Positions 35,142 through 43,936 of a stretch of 64,000 nt of DNA are shown piece after piece. Origin of the DNA: Comamonas koreensis (GTDB lineage Bacteria > Pseudomonadota > Gammaproteobacteria > Burkholderiales > Burkholderiaceae_C); contig NZ_JAJNCT010000010.1 in the NCBI RefSeq assembly GCF_021026195.1, positions 310,001 to 374,000 on the forward strand, read 5' to 3'. The notes under the pieces were generated by a model. The model was not told the DNA's origin. It saw nothing but the letters and a program-made list of their open reading frames with translations, and did not search any database. The first letter of the stretch is position 1. Each line of letters starts with the position of its first letter. The position numbers were made by a program, and so were the translations under genes.

Positions 35142-36389
35142 ATGTTTTCCATTGAGTATCTGGCCGCCGGCATTTTTGCCATTGCGCTGCTCCACACCTT
35201 TCTCGCCAAGCAATTCGAACGCCTGTCGCACCGCTATCCACGCCACGCGGGCGTTTTCCATCTTTTGGGCGAGGTCGAGATCGTCTTCGGCTTCTGGGCC
35301 ATGGTGCTGATCGGCGTCATGGCCTTTGCCAGCGGCCCGACCCAGGCGATTGACTACGCCGAGTCGCGCAACTACACCGAACCCCTGTTCGTTTTTGTCG
35401 TCATGGTGATGGCGGCATCCCGCCCCATCGTGATGACGGTGCAGCGCACACTGGCCGCATTGGCCAGCGCCACGCCGCTGCCCACGGCCCTGAGCCTGGC
35501 CTGGCTGGGCCTGGCCGCCGTGCCGCTGATGGGATCGCTGATCACCGAGCCAGCTGCGATGACCATTGCCGCGCTGACCCTCGCCCCGCTGGTCTTTACC
35601 CCGCGCATGCCCACCCGCCTCAAGTACCTGGCGCTGGGCGTGCTCTTTGTCAATATCTCGATTGGCGGCACGCTCACCTCCTACGCTGCGCCGCCGGTGC
35701 TGATGGTGGCGGCGACCTGGGGCTGGGACAGCGCCTTCATGCTGAGCCAGTTTGGCTGGAAAGCGGTGATTGCCGTGCTGGTCAACGCCAGCATTGCCAC
35801 CTGGTGCATGCGCGGCCATCTGGCGGCAGCACCGCCAAGCGAGGACGCGCAGGCGCACATGCCGCTGGGTGTGGTGGCCGTGCATGCGGCCTTGCTGGCG
35901 GCCGTGGTCGTGCTTGCCCACCACCCGGTGCTGTTCCTCGGCGTGTTTCTGCTGTTTCTGGGCTACACCCATGCCTATGCTAAGTACCAAAGCCCGCTGA
36001 TCCTCAAGGAAGCGCTGCTGGTGGGCTTTTTCCTGGCGGGCCTGGTGGTGCTGGGCGGCCTGCAAAGCTGGTGGCTGCAGCCGCTGGTGGCCAGCATGGC
36101 GCCGTTGGTGCTGTTCTTTGGGGCGCTGGGGCTGACCGCCATCACCGACAACGCGGCGCTGACCTACCTGGGCTCGCAGATCGAAGGCATGAGCGATGCG
36201 GCCAAGTACATGCTGATGGCCGGTGCCGTCGCCGGTGGTGGCCTGACGGTGATTGCCAATGCCCCCAACCCTGCCGGTGTCGCGCTGCTCAAGCATGGCT
36301 TCAGCAACGCGACCATCAGCATTGGCGGCCTGTTGCTGGGGGCCTTGCTGCCCACCGCCATTGCGGCGCTGGCCTTCCTCTGCCTATAA
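35142..36389 (+). CDS. Putative Na+/H+ antiporter (Na_H_antiport_3 type)
   Basis: The Met at 35142 gives 415 residues, nearly all hydrophobic, with about ten membrane helices. Conserved-looking polar stretches within helices include NISIGGTLTSYAAPPVLM and TDNAALTYLGSQ, and a third one includes VIANAPNPAGVALLKHGF. These discontinuous Asn/Asp-Gly segments resemble those of NhaD/ArsB-fold transporters. It is predicted to exchange sodium (or lithium) for protons. It stands alone behind a structured leader. Confidence 0.78.
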   Translation: MFSIEYLAAGIFAIALLHTFLAKQFERLSHRYPRHAGVFHLLGEVEIVFGFWAMVLIGVMAFASGPTQAIDYAESRNYTEPLFVFVVMVMAASRPIVMTVQRTLAALASATPLPTALSLAWLGLAAVPLMGSLITEPAAMTIAALTLAPLVFTPRMPTRLKYLALGVLFVNISIGGTLTSYAAPPVLMVAATWGWDSAFMLSQFGWKAVIAVLVNASIATWCMRGHLAAAPPSEDAQAHMPLGVVAVHAALLAAVVVLAHHPVLFLGVFLLFLGYTHAYAKYQSPLILKEALLVGFFLAGLVVLGGLQSWWLQPLVASMAPLVLFFGALGLTAITDNAALTYLGSQIEGMSDAAKYMLMAGAVAGGGLTVIANAPNPAGVALLKHGFSNATISIGGLLLGALLPTAIAALAFLCL

Positions 36390-36400
36390 ATCGCTGCTGA

Positions 36401-37342
36401 TCAAGCCGGCGCAGCGCTGCTGCCATGCACTTGGTAGCCCGCATCGACCCAGGCATCGATACCGCCCAGCAGCGGCCGCACCCGCCGGATGCCGGCACGG
36501 CGCAGCAGCTGGGCCATGCGGGCAGCCGACACCTCATTGGGGCAGGCGCAGTAGATGATGACCGAGGCCTCGGGATCAATGGCCGGCAGGCGCGCACCCT
36601 TGGCATGCGGGTCATAGGAATGGGCGCCGGGAATGTGCGATGCCTCGAATGCCGTACCGGCACGCACATCGAGGATGACGGGCAGTTCATCGCCGCTCAG
36701 CATGTCATTGAGTTCATCGACCGTGAGCCGCTCCATGCGCAGCGAGCGGATCACCTGGCGGCGGCTCCACCAGCGGCGCGCAATGAAGACGGCAAACACA
36801 ATGCCCAGCAGCAGCAAGCCCCACTGGCCCAGCTGCGCCAGCACGGCCAGCAGGTCCTCGACCGTGGAGCTGAACAGCCCGCCCAGCAGCACTGCCGAGC
36901 CCACCCAGAGCAAGGCGCCCAGGCCATCGAACAGCACAAAGCGGCTCGGCGTGGTGCCTACGGCGCCAGCCAGCGCGCTGGCAATCGACGCAAAGCCGGG
37001 CACAAACTTGGCGATCAGCAGCGACTTGGCGCCCCAGCGGCCGTAGAGCGATTCGGTGTTCTGCACGCAGGAATCGGGCGACAGCGAAATCTTGCAGACC
37101 CGGGCCAGCACCCGCCTGCCGTAGCGCCGCCCCATCGCATACCAGACGCCATCTGCGATCAATGCCGCCAACACCGCCACTGCGATCAGCAGCAACTGCT
37201 GCGACAGCGAACCGCCGTGGATGGCACCGGTGACCATCAGCACCGGATACGCGGGAATGGGCGCGCCCAACTGCTCGATCAGCACATTGAGAAAGACGAT
37301 GCCAACACCGTATTCGCGCACCAGGGCAACAATGAAATCCAT
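36401..37342 (-). CDS. DedA-family membrane protein fused to a rhodanese domain
   Basis: The Met of MDFIVALVREYG gives 313 residues. The DedA/VTT part (about 1-190) includes IEQLGAPIPAYPVLM, then GRRYGRR and the family motif KFVPGFASIASALAG. After the last helix a rhodanese domain (about 205-305) has the active Cys C265 in VIIYCACPNEVSA and DVRAGTAFEASHIPGA as its start. DedA proteins handle lipid carriers and membrane potential; rhodaneses transfer sulfur. The fusion places sulfurtransferase activity on the cytosolic membrane face. It is convergent with the antiporter gene. Confidence 0.88.
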   Translation of the reverse strand: MDFIVALVREYGVGIVFLNVLIEQLGAPIPAYPVLMVTGAIHGGSLSQQLLLIAVAVLAALIADGVWYAMGRRYGRRVLARVCKISLSPDSCVQNTESLYGRWGAKSLLIAKFVPGFASIASALAGAVGTTPSRFVLFDGLGALLWVGSAVLLGGLFSSTVEDLLAVLAQLGQWGLLLLGIVFAVFIARRWWSRRQVIRSLRMERLTVDELNDMLSGDELPVILDVRAGTAFEASHIPGAHSYDPHAKGARLPAIDPEASVIIYCACPNEVSAARMAQLLRRAGIRRVRPLLGGIDAWVDAGYQVHGSSAAPA

Positions 37343-37481
37343 GAACGCAGGCCGTTTCCACGCTGCCTTGGCAGCACCAGTTGGTAATCTGCAAATGGTA
37401 GGCCATGGCACCGCCACTGCCTAGCCCGCAAATGGGCAATACAGTGTTGCAGCACGGGAACGATGCGCATGGCAAAGGCAT

Positions 37482-37505
37482 AAAAAAGGCACCCCGCAGG
37501 GTGCC
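37482..37505 (-). terminator. Rho-independent terminator of the tct operon
   Basis: On the minus strand GGCACCC, TGCG and GGGTGCC form a perfect 7-bp stem followed by six T. It lies 30 nt past the tctA stop. Confidence 0.85.
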
Positions 37506-37534
37506 AAGAGAAGGACCGGTTGAGGTGCCGGGCA

Positions 37535-39049
37535 TCAGGCCGCTGCAGCCTGCAGCGCCTTTTTGTTGCCCATCCACTTCAGAACCCGGGGGACGATCAG
37601 CACCGCCAGCACGATGATGATCAGGGTCAGCGACATCGGGCGCTGCAGGAAGATGGTCCAGCTGCCCTCGCCAATGGCGACGGCGTTGCGCATCTGGGCC
37701 TCGGCCAGCGGGCCCAGGATCATGCCGACCACGACCGGCGCGGTGGGGAAGTCAAAGCGCCGCATCACCACACCCAGCACGCCAATGCCCAGCAGCAGGA
37801 ACAAATCGAAGGTGCTCTGGCGCATGCCATAGGCGCCAACGGTGGCGAAAATCAGGATGCCGGCATAGAGCTGCGGCTTGGGGATTTTCAGCAGCTTGAC
37901 CCACATGCCGACCATCGGCAAGTTCAGCACCAGCAGCATCACATTGCCGATGTAGAGCGAGGCAATCAGCGCCCACACCAGCGCTGCCGAGCTGGTGAAC
38001 AGCTGGGGGCCGGGGTTGATGCCGTAGTTCTGGAACGCGCCCAGCAGCACCGCCGTGGTATTGCTGGTGGGAATGCCCAGGGTCAGCAGCGGGATCAGCG
38101 CGGCCGTCACCGTGGCATTGTTGGCCGCTTCGGGGCCGGCCACGCCTTCGATGGCGCCAGTGCTGCCGAACTCGGCCTTGTCATCGCCCTTGGCCAGTTT
38201 TTTCTCGGCCGCATAGCTCAGAAAGGTCGGGATCTCGGTGCCGCCCGCTGGGATGCAGCCAAACGGCGTGCCGATGACCGTGCCACGGATCCAGGCGGGT
38301 ATCGAGCGCTTCCAGTCGCGGCGCGTCATGTGCACGCGGCCCATTTTGTTTTGCGTGTCACGGGTCTTGGCTTCGTAGAGCGCAAAGTACAGCACCTCGG
38401 CCACCGCAAACAGGCCCACTGCAACCAGCACGATGTCGATGCCATCGAGCAGCTCGGGCTTGCCCATCGTGTAGCGCGCGGCGCCCGTGATCTGGTCCAT
38501 GCCGATGCAGCCCACGGCCAGGCCCAGGAACAAGGCGGTCAAACCGCGCAGGCTGCTCTTGCCCAGCACCGCACTGACGGTGGTGAAGGCCAGCACCATC
38601 AGCATGAAGTACTCGGGCGGGCCCAGGCGCACGGCAAACTCGGCCACGGTGGGCGCAAACAAGGTCACCACCACGGTGGCAATCGTGCCGGCCACAAAGG
38701 AGCCGATGGCCGAGGTCGCCAGCGCCGCACCGGCGCGGCCGCTCTTGGCCATCTTGTTGCCCTCCATCGCCGTCACCATGCTCGCCGTCTCACCCGGGGT
38801 GTTGAGCAGGATCGAGGTGGTCGAGCCGCCATACATGGCGCCGTAGTAGATGCCAGCAAAGAAGATCATCGAGGCGGTCACCTCGACCTTGGCCGTGATT
38901 GGCAGCAGCATCGCCACAGCCACAGCGGGGCCAATGCCGGGCAGCACGCCCACGGCCGTGCCCAAGGCGCAGCCCACCAGGGCCCAAAGCAGGTTCACCG
39001 GCGTGGCCGCCGTCATGAAGCCTTGAATCAGTGCATTGAAAATTTCCAT
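37535..39049 (-). CDS. tctA: Tripartite tricarboxylate transporter permease TctA
   Basis: This is the large membrane subunit of the Tct importer. The Met of [11 protein letters not shown] overlaps the tctB stop (TGATG), giving 504 residues, the usual length. Hallmarks are [18 protein letters not shown] near the N-terminus, [20 protein letters not shown], and [17 protein letters not shown] plus [15 protein letters not shown] in the second half. It uses the sodium or proton gradient to import the substrate delivered by TctC. Confidence 0.95.
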   Translation of the reverse strand: MEIFNALIQGFMTAATPVNLLWALVGCALGTAVGVLPGIGPAVAVAMLLPITAKVEVTASMIFFAGIYYGAMYGGSTTSILLNTPGETASMVTAMEGNKMAKSGRAGAALATSAIGSFVAGTIATVVVTLFAPTVAEFAVRLGPPEYFMLMVLAFTTVSAVLGKSSLRGLTALFLGLAVGCIGMDQITGAARYTMGKPELLDGIDIVLVAVGLFAVAEVLYFALYEAKTRDTQNKMGRVHMTRRDWKRSIPAWIRGTVIGTPFGCIPAGGTEIPTFLSYAAEKKLAKGDDKAEFGSTGAIEGVAGPEAANNATVTAALIPLLTLGIPTSNTTAVLLGAFQNYGINPGPQLFTSSAALVWALIASLYIGNVMLLVLNLPMVGMWVKLLKIPKPQLYAGILIFATVGAYGMRQSTFDLFLLLGIGVLGVVMRRFDFPTAPVVVGMILGPLAEAQMRNAVAIGEGSWTIFLQRPMSLTLIIIVLAVLIVPRVLKWMGNKKALQAAAA

Positions 39050-39633
39050 CACAGCCACCCTGTCTCGGTCAGTCCGGGCAAGTTGATTGCCAGGAATTGG
39101 GTAAAGGCCCAGAACACGGGCGCAGAGATCAGCAGACCCGTCACCAGGTCCTTGCCCATGGTCTTGAACGAGCCCGCCTGCGTTTGGCCGGTGGCACGGC
39201 GCAGCCCTTGCGTGGCCAGCACATAGCACAGGCTGCAGCTGAGGATGAAGCCCAATGTGGTGATCAGCGCCGCGCTGCTGATCAGCCCTGCGCAAACCCA
39301 GGTGAGCGCACCCCAGTCACCGTGCTGGGCGCCATCGGGGGCATCGAGGTGGTGGAAGCCGCCGGTCAGCGCCTCCCAGCACAGCCAGATGCCGCACAGG
39401 CCCAGCACGCTGGCAGACAGCCAGGGCAGAAAATCCGGCCCCACGCCGCTGTAGCCCGCCTGCGAGGGGATGTGCAATGCCCCCCAGGACAGCAGGCCAG
39501 CGATCACCAAGACCGCTATGCCGACCAGCAGCTGCGAGGTAGTGCGCGGTGTGTGCGCATGCTCGAAAGCCTCCGGCGCAGGCGCGGCGGCGCCGTTGGC
39601 GTCGGGCCCCGAAGAATCTGCGGTGTTGCTCAT
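39049..39633 (-). CDS. tctB: Tripartite tricarboxylate transporter small subunit TctB
   Basis: The 194-residue small membrane subunit has four predicted helices, beginning at SQLLVGIAVLVIAGLLSWGA after a polar N-terminus. TctB proteins are poorly conserved; the assignment rests on the size, the helices and the position between tctC and tctA. Its stop overlaps the tctA start. Confidence 0.88.
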   Translation of the reverse strand: MSNTADSSGPDANGAAAPAPEAFEHAHTPRTTSQLLVGIAVLVIAGLLSWGALHIPSQAGYSGVGPDFLPWLSASVLGLCGIWLCWEALTGGFHHLDAPDGAQHGDWGALTWVCAGLISSAALITTLGFILSCSLCYVLATQGLRRATGQTQAGSFKTMGKDLVTGLLISAPVFWAFTQFLAINLPGLTETGWL

Positions 39634-39700
39634 ATCGAAACTCCTGAAAAGATGACGGCGCCTCCCTCATGCCACCGATCAGGCGGCAACAGCCCAGCCG

Positions 39701-39780
39701 GGCACCGGGCCAGGCCGGTGCCTCAGACAGATGGCAAAGGGGAGCGCAATGCGCAGCGCATGGCCGCCAGCGGCCATGCC
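39701..39780 (-). promoter_or_regulatory. Two hairpins between tctC and tctB
   Basis: GCATGGCCG/CGGCCATGC (39758-39779) and GGCACCGG/CCGGTGCC (39701-39722) are exact inverted repeats in the 155-nt gap. Neither has a T-tract. They may stabilise the tctC message so that the binding protein is made in excess. Confidence 0.45.
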
Positions 39781-39788
39781 GGCTGCGC

Positions 39789-40748
39789 TTAGACCATGCC
39801 TGCGCGGGTCATGGTGTCCTTGAGATTGGCGAACTCGGCCGTGACGAACTGGCTGAAGGCATCGCCGGCGAGCCATGCCGAGGTCCAGTCGTTCTTCTTC
39901 ATCGACTCGGCCCAGCTGCTGCTCTTGGTGGCTTTTTCCAGCATCGCGATCAGCTGCGCGCGCTGGTCCGCCGAGATGCCGGGCGCGCCATAGACGCCGC
40001 GCCAGTTGCCGATTTCCACATCAATGCCCTGCTCCTTGAGCGTGGGCACGGTCGAGCCTTCCAGGCGCTGGGCCGAGGTGACGGCGATCGGGCGCATCTT
40101 GCCGGTAGCGATGTACTCGGCAAACTCGCTGAAGCCGCTGCCGCCGACGGTGACATTGCCACCCAGCACGGCAGCAATCGCCTCACCGCCGCCCCGGAAG
40201 GCGACATAGTTGATCTTGGCCGGGTCCACACCCACGGCACGGGCAATCATCGCCGCAGCAATGTGCTCGGTCGAGCCGCGCGAGCCGCCGCCCCACTTGA
40301 TCGAGCCAGGGTCCTTCTTGAGCTGGGCGACCACTTCGGCCATGCTCTTGTAGGGCGAGTTGGCGGGCAGCACGAAGACGTTGTATTCGCTGGTCAGGCG
40401 CGCCAGCGGCGTGGCCTGGTTCAGGTCCACCGGTGGCTTGCCGGTGATGATGCCGCCCAGCATGACGGCGCCCATGACCATCATCGCGTTCGGATCGCCC
40501 TTGCTGCCATTGACGAACTGCGCCAGGCCGATGGCGCCTGCGGCGCCGCCCTTGTTGTCATAGGTCACGGTGCCAGCGACGCCGGCATCCTGCAACGCCT
40601 TGCCCAGCGCACGGCCGGTCGTGTCCCAGCCGCCACCGGGGTTGGCGGGCAGCAGCATCTTGACATTGGTGGCAGCAAAGGCCTGCATCGGCAGGCTGCC
40701 GGCAGCGGCCAGCGCAAGCATGGATTTGAGGAATGCATCACGGCGCAT
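39789..40748 (-). CDS. tctC: Bug/TctC-type periplasmic carboxylate-binding protein
   Basis: This 319-residue extracytoplasmic binding protein captures a carboxylate for TctBA. It has an N-terminal signal peptide (MRRDAFLKSMLALAAAGSLPM, cleavage near AFA) and the family segments LPANPGGGWDTTGRALG and YDNKGGAAGAIG, which form the ligand loop. The strong AGGAGA site precedes it. It leads the operon and is divergent from tctD. The ligand is not evident; citrate is the archetype, but Bug proteins vary widely. Confidence 0.93.
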   Translation of the reverse strand: MRRDAFLKSMLALAAAGSLPMQAFAATNVKMLLPANPGGGWDTTGRALGKALQDAGVAGTVTYDNKGGAAGAIGLAQFVNGSKGDPNAMMVMGAVMLGGIITGKPPVDLNQATPLARLTSEYNVFVLPANSPYKSMAEVVAQLKKDPGSIKWGGGSRGSTEHIAAAMIARAVGVDPAKINYVAFRGGGEAIAAVLGGNVTVGGSGFSEFAEYIATGKMRPIAVTSAQRLEGSTVPTLKEQGIDVEIGNWRGVYGAPGISADQRAQLIAMLEKATKSSSWAESMKKNDWTSAWLAGDAFSQFVTAEFANLKDTMTRAGMV

Positions 40749-40790
40749 GGTTGTCTCCTGATCGTGTTGTTAGTGCCTGAATCATCGTGG

Positions 40791-40835
40791 CCCTAGCTGT
40801 CAAATGGCTGTCAGCCAGGCGGTCCAGAGCTAGGG
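40791..40835. promoter_or_regulatory. Probable TctD binding region (direct repeats within an inverted repeat)
   Basis: GCTGTCA occurs twice at 11-bp spacing (40796 and 40807), one helical turn apart, as OmpR-family dimers prefer. Around it CCCTAGCT and AGCTAGGG form an 8-bp inverted repeat. It lies in the 134-bp gap between the divergent tctC and tctD starts. Confidence 0.55.
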
Positions 40836-40882
40836 AAAACACTGAGTCTGGAGGCGCCGAGGAATTGGTGCACACTCCCGCC

Positions 40883-41578
40883 ATGCACCTCTTGCTGATC
40901 GAAGACGACCCCACGATGCAGACCACCTTGCAGCGCACCTTGCGCCGGCGGGGCATGGAGGTCACGCCCATCACCGATGGCGGTGCGGCGCTGCCGGCCT
41001 GGCGCAAGCTCGCGCCCGATGTGGTGGTGCTGGACCTGAGCTTGCCGACGATGGACGGGCTGGAAATCATTGCCCAGGCGCGCAGCGAAGGCCTGGCCGC
41101 CCCCACCCTGATCCTGACTGCGCGTGGCACCGTCGGCGACCGCATTCTGGGCCTGAACTCGGGTGCCGATGACTACCTGGCCAAGCCCTTTGACCTGGAC
41201 GAGCTGGAAGCGCGCATCCGCGCGCTGGTGCGGCGCGCGCAACCCTTGGTGGCCGAGCCCGCAGCACCGGCTGTGGCGCCCGGCATGGCACTGCGCTATG
41301 ACAAGGCCTCCGAATCGTTTTACTGGCGCGGCCAGCTGTTTGAACTGACGCCGCGCGAAGTGGCTTTTCTGCGCGTGCTGAGCCAGCCTATGGGCCAGGC
41401 GGTGACCAAGGAGCGTCTGTTCAGCGCCGTCTTTGCTGGCGAGACCGATGTGCAGCTGGAGGCGGTCGAGGTAGTGGCCTACCGCCTGCGCAAAAAGCTG
41501 GCACCGACGAATATGCAGCTGATGACCCTGCGCGGCCTGGGCTACCTGCTCAAGCCCGGTGCCGCCGATGGCGCCTGA
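40883..41578 (+). CDS. tctD: Response regulator TctD
   Basis: This 231-residue OmpR-family regulator starts at MHLLLIEDDPTMQ. The receiver has ED/DD acidic residues, phosphoacceptor D51 (VVVLDLSLP) and KPFDLDELEAR. The C-terminal winged helix carries LTPREVAFLRVLSQ and VAYRLRKKLAP. By analogy with the Salmonella system it activates the divergent tct operon when the substrate is sensed. The tctE start overlaps its end. Confidence 0.9.
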   Translation: MHLLLIEDDPTMQTTLQRTLRRRGMEVTPITDGGAALPAWRKLAPDVVVLDLSLPTMDGLEIIAQARSEGLAAPTLILTARGTVGDRILGLNSGADDYLAKPFDLDELEARIRALVRRAQPLVAEPAAPAVAPGMALRYDKASESFYWRGQLFELTPREVAFLRVLSQPMGQAVTKERLFSAVFAGETDVQLEAVEVVAYRLRKKLAPTNMQLMTLRGLGYLLKPGAADGA

Positions 41579-43037
41579 CAGCAGCAAGGCCCCGGGCCGG
41601 TCCCAGCCGCCGCGCATACGCTCGCTGCGCCGCAACCTGCTGCTGGGCATCTTGCTGCCCGTGGTGGTATTCATCATCTACAACACCAGCAGCCTCTACC
41701 GGCAATCGCTGCAGGCCATCAACACCGCTTACGACCGCAGCCTGCTGGCATCGGCCAAGGTGATTGGCGAGCAGCTGACCGTCGCCGGTTACGACGACCT
41801 GGCGATTGTTGATTCGGCCGTGCCCTATTCGGCGCTGGAGGCTTTTGAGGCGGACAACCAATCGCGGCTGTTCTACCGCGTCTCCAACATGAGCGGCGAG
41901 CTGATTGGCGGCTTTGCCGAGCTGCCGATCTGGCGCGGGCGCATCGCCCAGCAGCCGCCCTATGCCGCGCTCGTGGATTTCTACAATGCCGAGTTCCGCG
42001 GCATGCCGGTGCGCATGGCCGCGCTGCTGCAGCCGGTGGCCAGCGCCACCGGCCGGGGCATGGCCTTGATCCAGGTGGCAGAGACCCTGGAGATCCGCGA
42101 ATCGCTGGCCCGCGACATGCTCTGGGGCACGCTGGTGCAGCAGGCCTTGCTGTTTGGCTGCATTGCCGTCGTGGTGGTGGTGGTGGTGCGGCGCGCCACC
42201 TTGCCGATTCTGCAGCTGAGCGACCAGCTCAATGCGCGCAGCGACCATGCATTGCAGCCGCTCAAAACCCCGGCCGCGACGCCATCAGAAGTGCTGCCAC
42301 TGGTCGATGCCACCAACCGGGTGATGGCGCGGCTGTCGCACCTGGTGCAGCACCAGAAGCGCTTTGTGCGCGATGCCTCGCACCAGCTGCGCACGCCGCT
42401 GGCGGTGCTGAAGGTGCAGGTGCAGTCGGCCCAGCGCGGCGATGTGGAGCCCGAGCAGGCACTCAGGGAAATTGCCGCCACCGTGGACCGCGCCACCTTG
42501 CTGGCCAACCAGATGCTGTCGCTGGCCAAGGTCGAGCAGCTGCACCAGTCCGAACACACCCAGACCGTCGACCTGACAGCCATCGTGCGGGACATGGTGA
42601 TCGAGCTATCGCCACTGCTGGCCGACAAGAACCTGCAGTTCGAGCTGCAAAGCGATGAGGTACTGCTGGCCGCCCACCCCTGGATGCTGCGCGAGCTGGT
42701 GCGCAACCTTTTGCACAATGCCATCCAGCACTCGCCACCCGATGCGCCACTGCTGCTGCAGCTGACGCAGCAAGGCCCGGCTGCCAGCTTGCGCATCAGC
42801 GACTGGGGCCCCGGCGTCAGCGCCGAGATGCAGGCGCGGCTGACCGAGCCCTTTGTCACTGGCAACCTGCGCGATGGCTCCGGCCTGGGCTTGGCGATCT
42901 GCCACTCCATCGTGACGGCGCTGGGCGCCCGCCTGTCGTTGCACAACCGCCAGCACCATGGCCATATCCAAGGTTTCGATGCTGTAGTAGAGTTCAAACC
43001 GAATGTCCAACCACCTGCCGAAGATGGCCCACACTGA
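41559..43037 (+). CDS. tctE: Sensor histidine kinase TctE
   Basis: The GTG at 41559 or the ATG at 41568 starts this 492-residue kinase inside the end of tctD. Helix 1 is LLLGILLPVVVFIIY and helix 2 includes CIAVVVVVVV. Between them is a 2CSK_N-type sensor (RQSLQAINTAYDRSLLASAK). The H-box DASHQLRTPLAVLK has H275, NLLHNAIQHSP is the N-box, and DWGPGVS and GSGLGLAICHS are the G-boxes. It likely senses the carboxylate carried by tctCBA and phosphorylates TctD. Confidence 0.9.
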   Translation: MPPMAPDSSKAPGRSQPPRIRSLRRNLLLGILLPVVVFIIYNTSSLYRQSLQAINTAYDRSLLASAKVIGEQLTVAGYDDLAIVDSAVPYSALEAFEADNQSRLFYRVSNMSGELIGGFAELPIWRGRIAQQPPYAALVDFYNAEFRGMPVRMAALLQPVASATGRGMALIQVAETLEIRESLARDMLWGTLVQQALLFGCIAVVVVVVVRRATLPILQLSDQLNARSDHALQPLKTPAATPSEVLPLVDATNRVMARLSHLVQHQKRFVRDASHQLRTPLAVLKVQVQSAQRGDVEPEQALREIAATVDRATLLANQMLSLAKVEQLHQSEHTQTVDLTAIVRDMVIELSPLLADKNLQFELQSDEVLLAAHPWMLRELVRNLLHNAIQHSPPDAPLLLQLTQQGPAASLRISDWGPGVSAEMQARLTEPFVTGNLRDGSGLGLAICHSIVTALGARLSLHNRQHHGHIQGFDAVVEFKPNVQPPAEDGPH

Positions 43038-43449
43038 GACCGACCAGACTCCCACAATGCGCATCGACAAATGGCTGTGGTGCGCCCGCTTTTACAAGAC
43101 CCGCGCCATTGCGGTCGAGGCCATCCACAAGGGCCATGTGAAGGTCAACGGCACCGTCGCCAAACCTTCCAAGGAAGTGCGTGCGCAAGACACCGTCGAG
43201 CTGCTGCAGGCGCAGACGCCGCGCACCGTCGCCGTGCTGGGCATGGCCGCTACCCGCGGCCCCGCCCCGGTGGCCCAGCAGATGTACGAGGAGACTGCCG
43301 ACAGCATTCGCCAGCGCGAAGTGCTCAGCGAGCAGCGCCGCCTGGCGCCCGAGCCTGCCAATAGCCTGCAGGCCGGCCGCCCCACGAAGAAAGACCGCCG
43401 CGACATGCAGGAGCTGCGCAGCTGGAACGACCGTTGGAGCGCGCAATAA
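43024..43449 (+). CDS. S4-domain RNA-binding protein (Hsp15/HslR type)
   Basis: The start is uncertain: Met at 43003, 43024 or 43057 (MRIDKWLWCARF, where the domain begins). The S4 domain covers RIDKWLWCARFYKTRAIAVEA and continues with KGHVKVNGTVAKPSKEV. The C-terminus is charged. Hsp15 binds 50S subunits carrying nascent chains after heat shock. It overlaps tctE in another frame if the earliest start is used, so its expression may be coupled to tctDE by accident of position. Confidence 0.85.
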   Translation: MAHTETDQTPTMRIDKWLWCARFYKTRAIAVEAIHKGHVKVNGTVAKPSKEVRAQDTVELLQAQTPRTVAVLGMAATRGPAPVAQQMYEETADSIRQREVLSEQRRLAPEPANSLQAGRPTKKDRRDMQELRSWNDRWSAQ

Positions 43450-43492
43450 GCGTCTGCATTTGCGGCCTCTTCTGACCGAAGCAGTCCGCGCA

Positions 43493-43936
43493 TCAGCGCC
43501 AGCACTCCGCCGTGCTGCTGCCTTGCGCCAGCTGCAGATTGCCTTGCCGCCCATCCTGCGTCAACGTGTAGTTGCCACAGCGGTCCCGCTGCTGCGCCCC
43601 CGGTTTACGAGTTGCCACCAGGGTATAGCGCGCAGGGCTGTTGCCGTCGGCAAAACCAATGGTGTAGCGCTTGTCCGGCAGTTCTTGCCATGTCAACGCC
43701 GCAGGCAGTTCCAGCGGATAGACACCATTGGCGGTGGCAGCACGCTCCAGCCATTGCGCGGCTTGGAACAGCCCCGTTCGGGCCTCCGTGCGGTGGCCCC
43801 GGCGCAGGTATTCGCTGTAGTTGGGCAAAGCCACCGCGCTCAAGATGCCGATGATGGCCAGCACCATCATCAGCTCGATCAAGGTCAAGCCAGTGCATGC
43901 CGTAGAAGGACGAATTTGCATGCCCGACCTTTTCAT
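43493..43936 (-). CDS. pilE: Type IV pilin PilE
   Basis: This is a minor or structural pilin. The prepilin segment is CTGLTLIELMMVLAIIGILSA with cleavage after the Gly; Met at 43936 or 43921. A globular domain follows and the C-terminal Cys pair (RDRCGN and AECWR) should form the D-loop disulfide. It is 147 residues long. It is the last gene of the fimT-pilVWXY1-E operon and overlaps the end of pilY1 by four bases. Confidence 0.92.
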   Translation of the reverse strand: MKRSGMQIRPSTACTGLTLIELMMVLAIIGILSAVALPNYSEYLRRGHRTEARTGLFQAAQWLERAATANGVYPLELPAALTWQELPDKRYTIGFADGNSPARYTLVATRKPGAQQRDRCGNYTLTQDGRQGNLQLAQGSSTAECWR

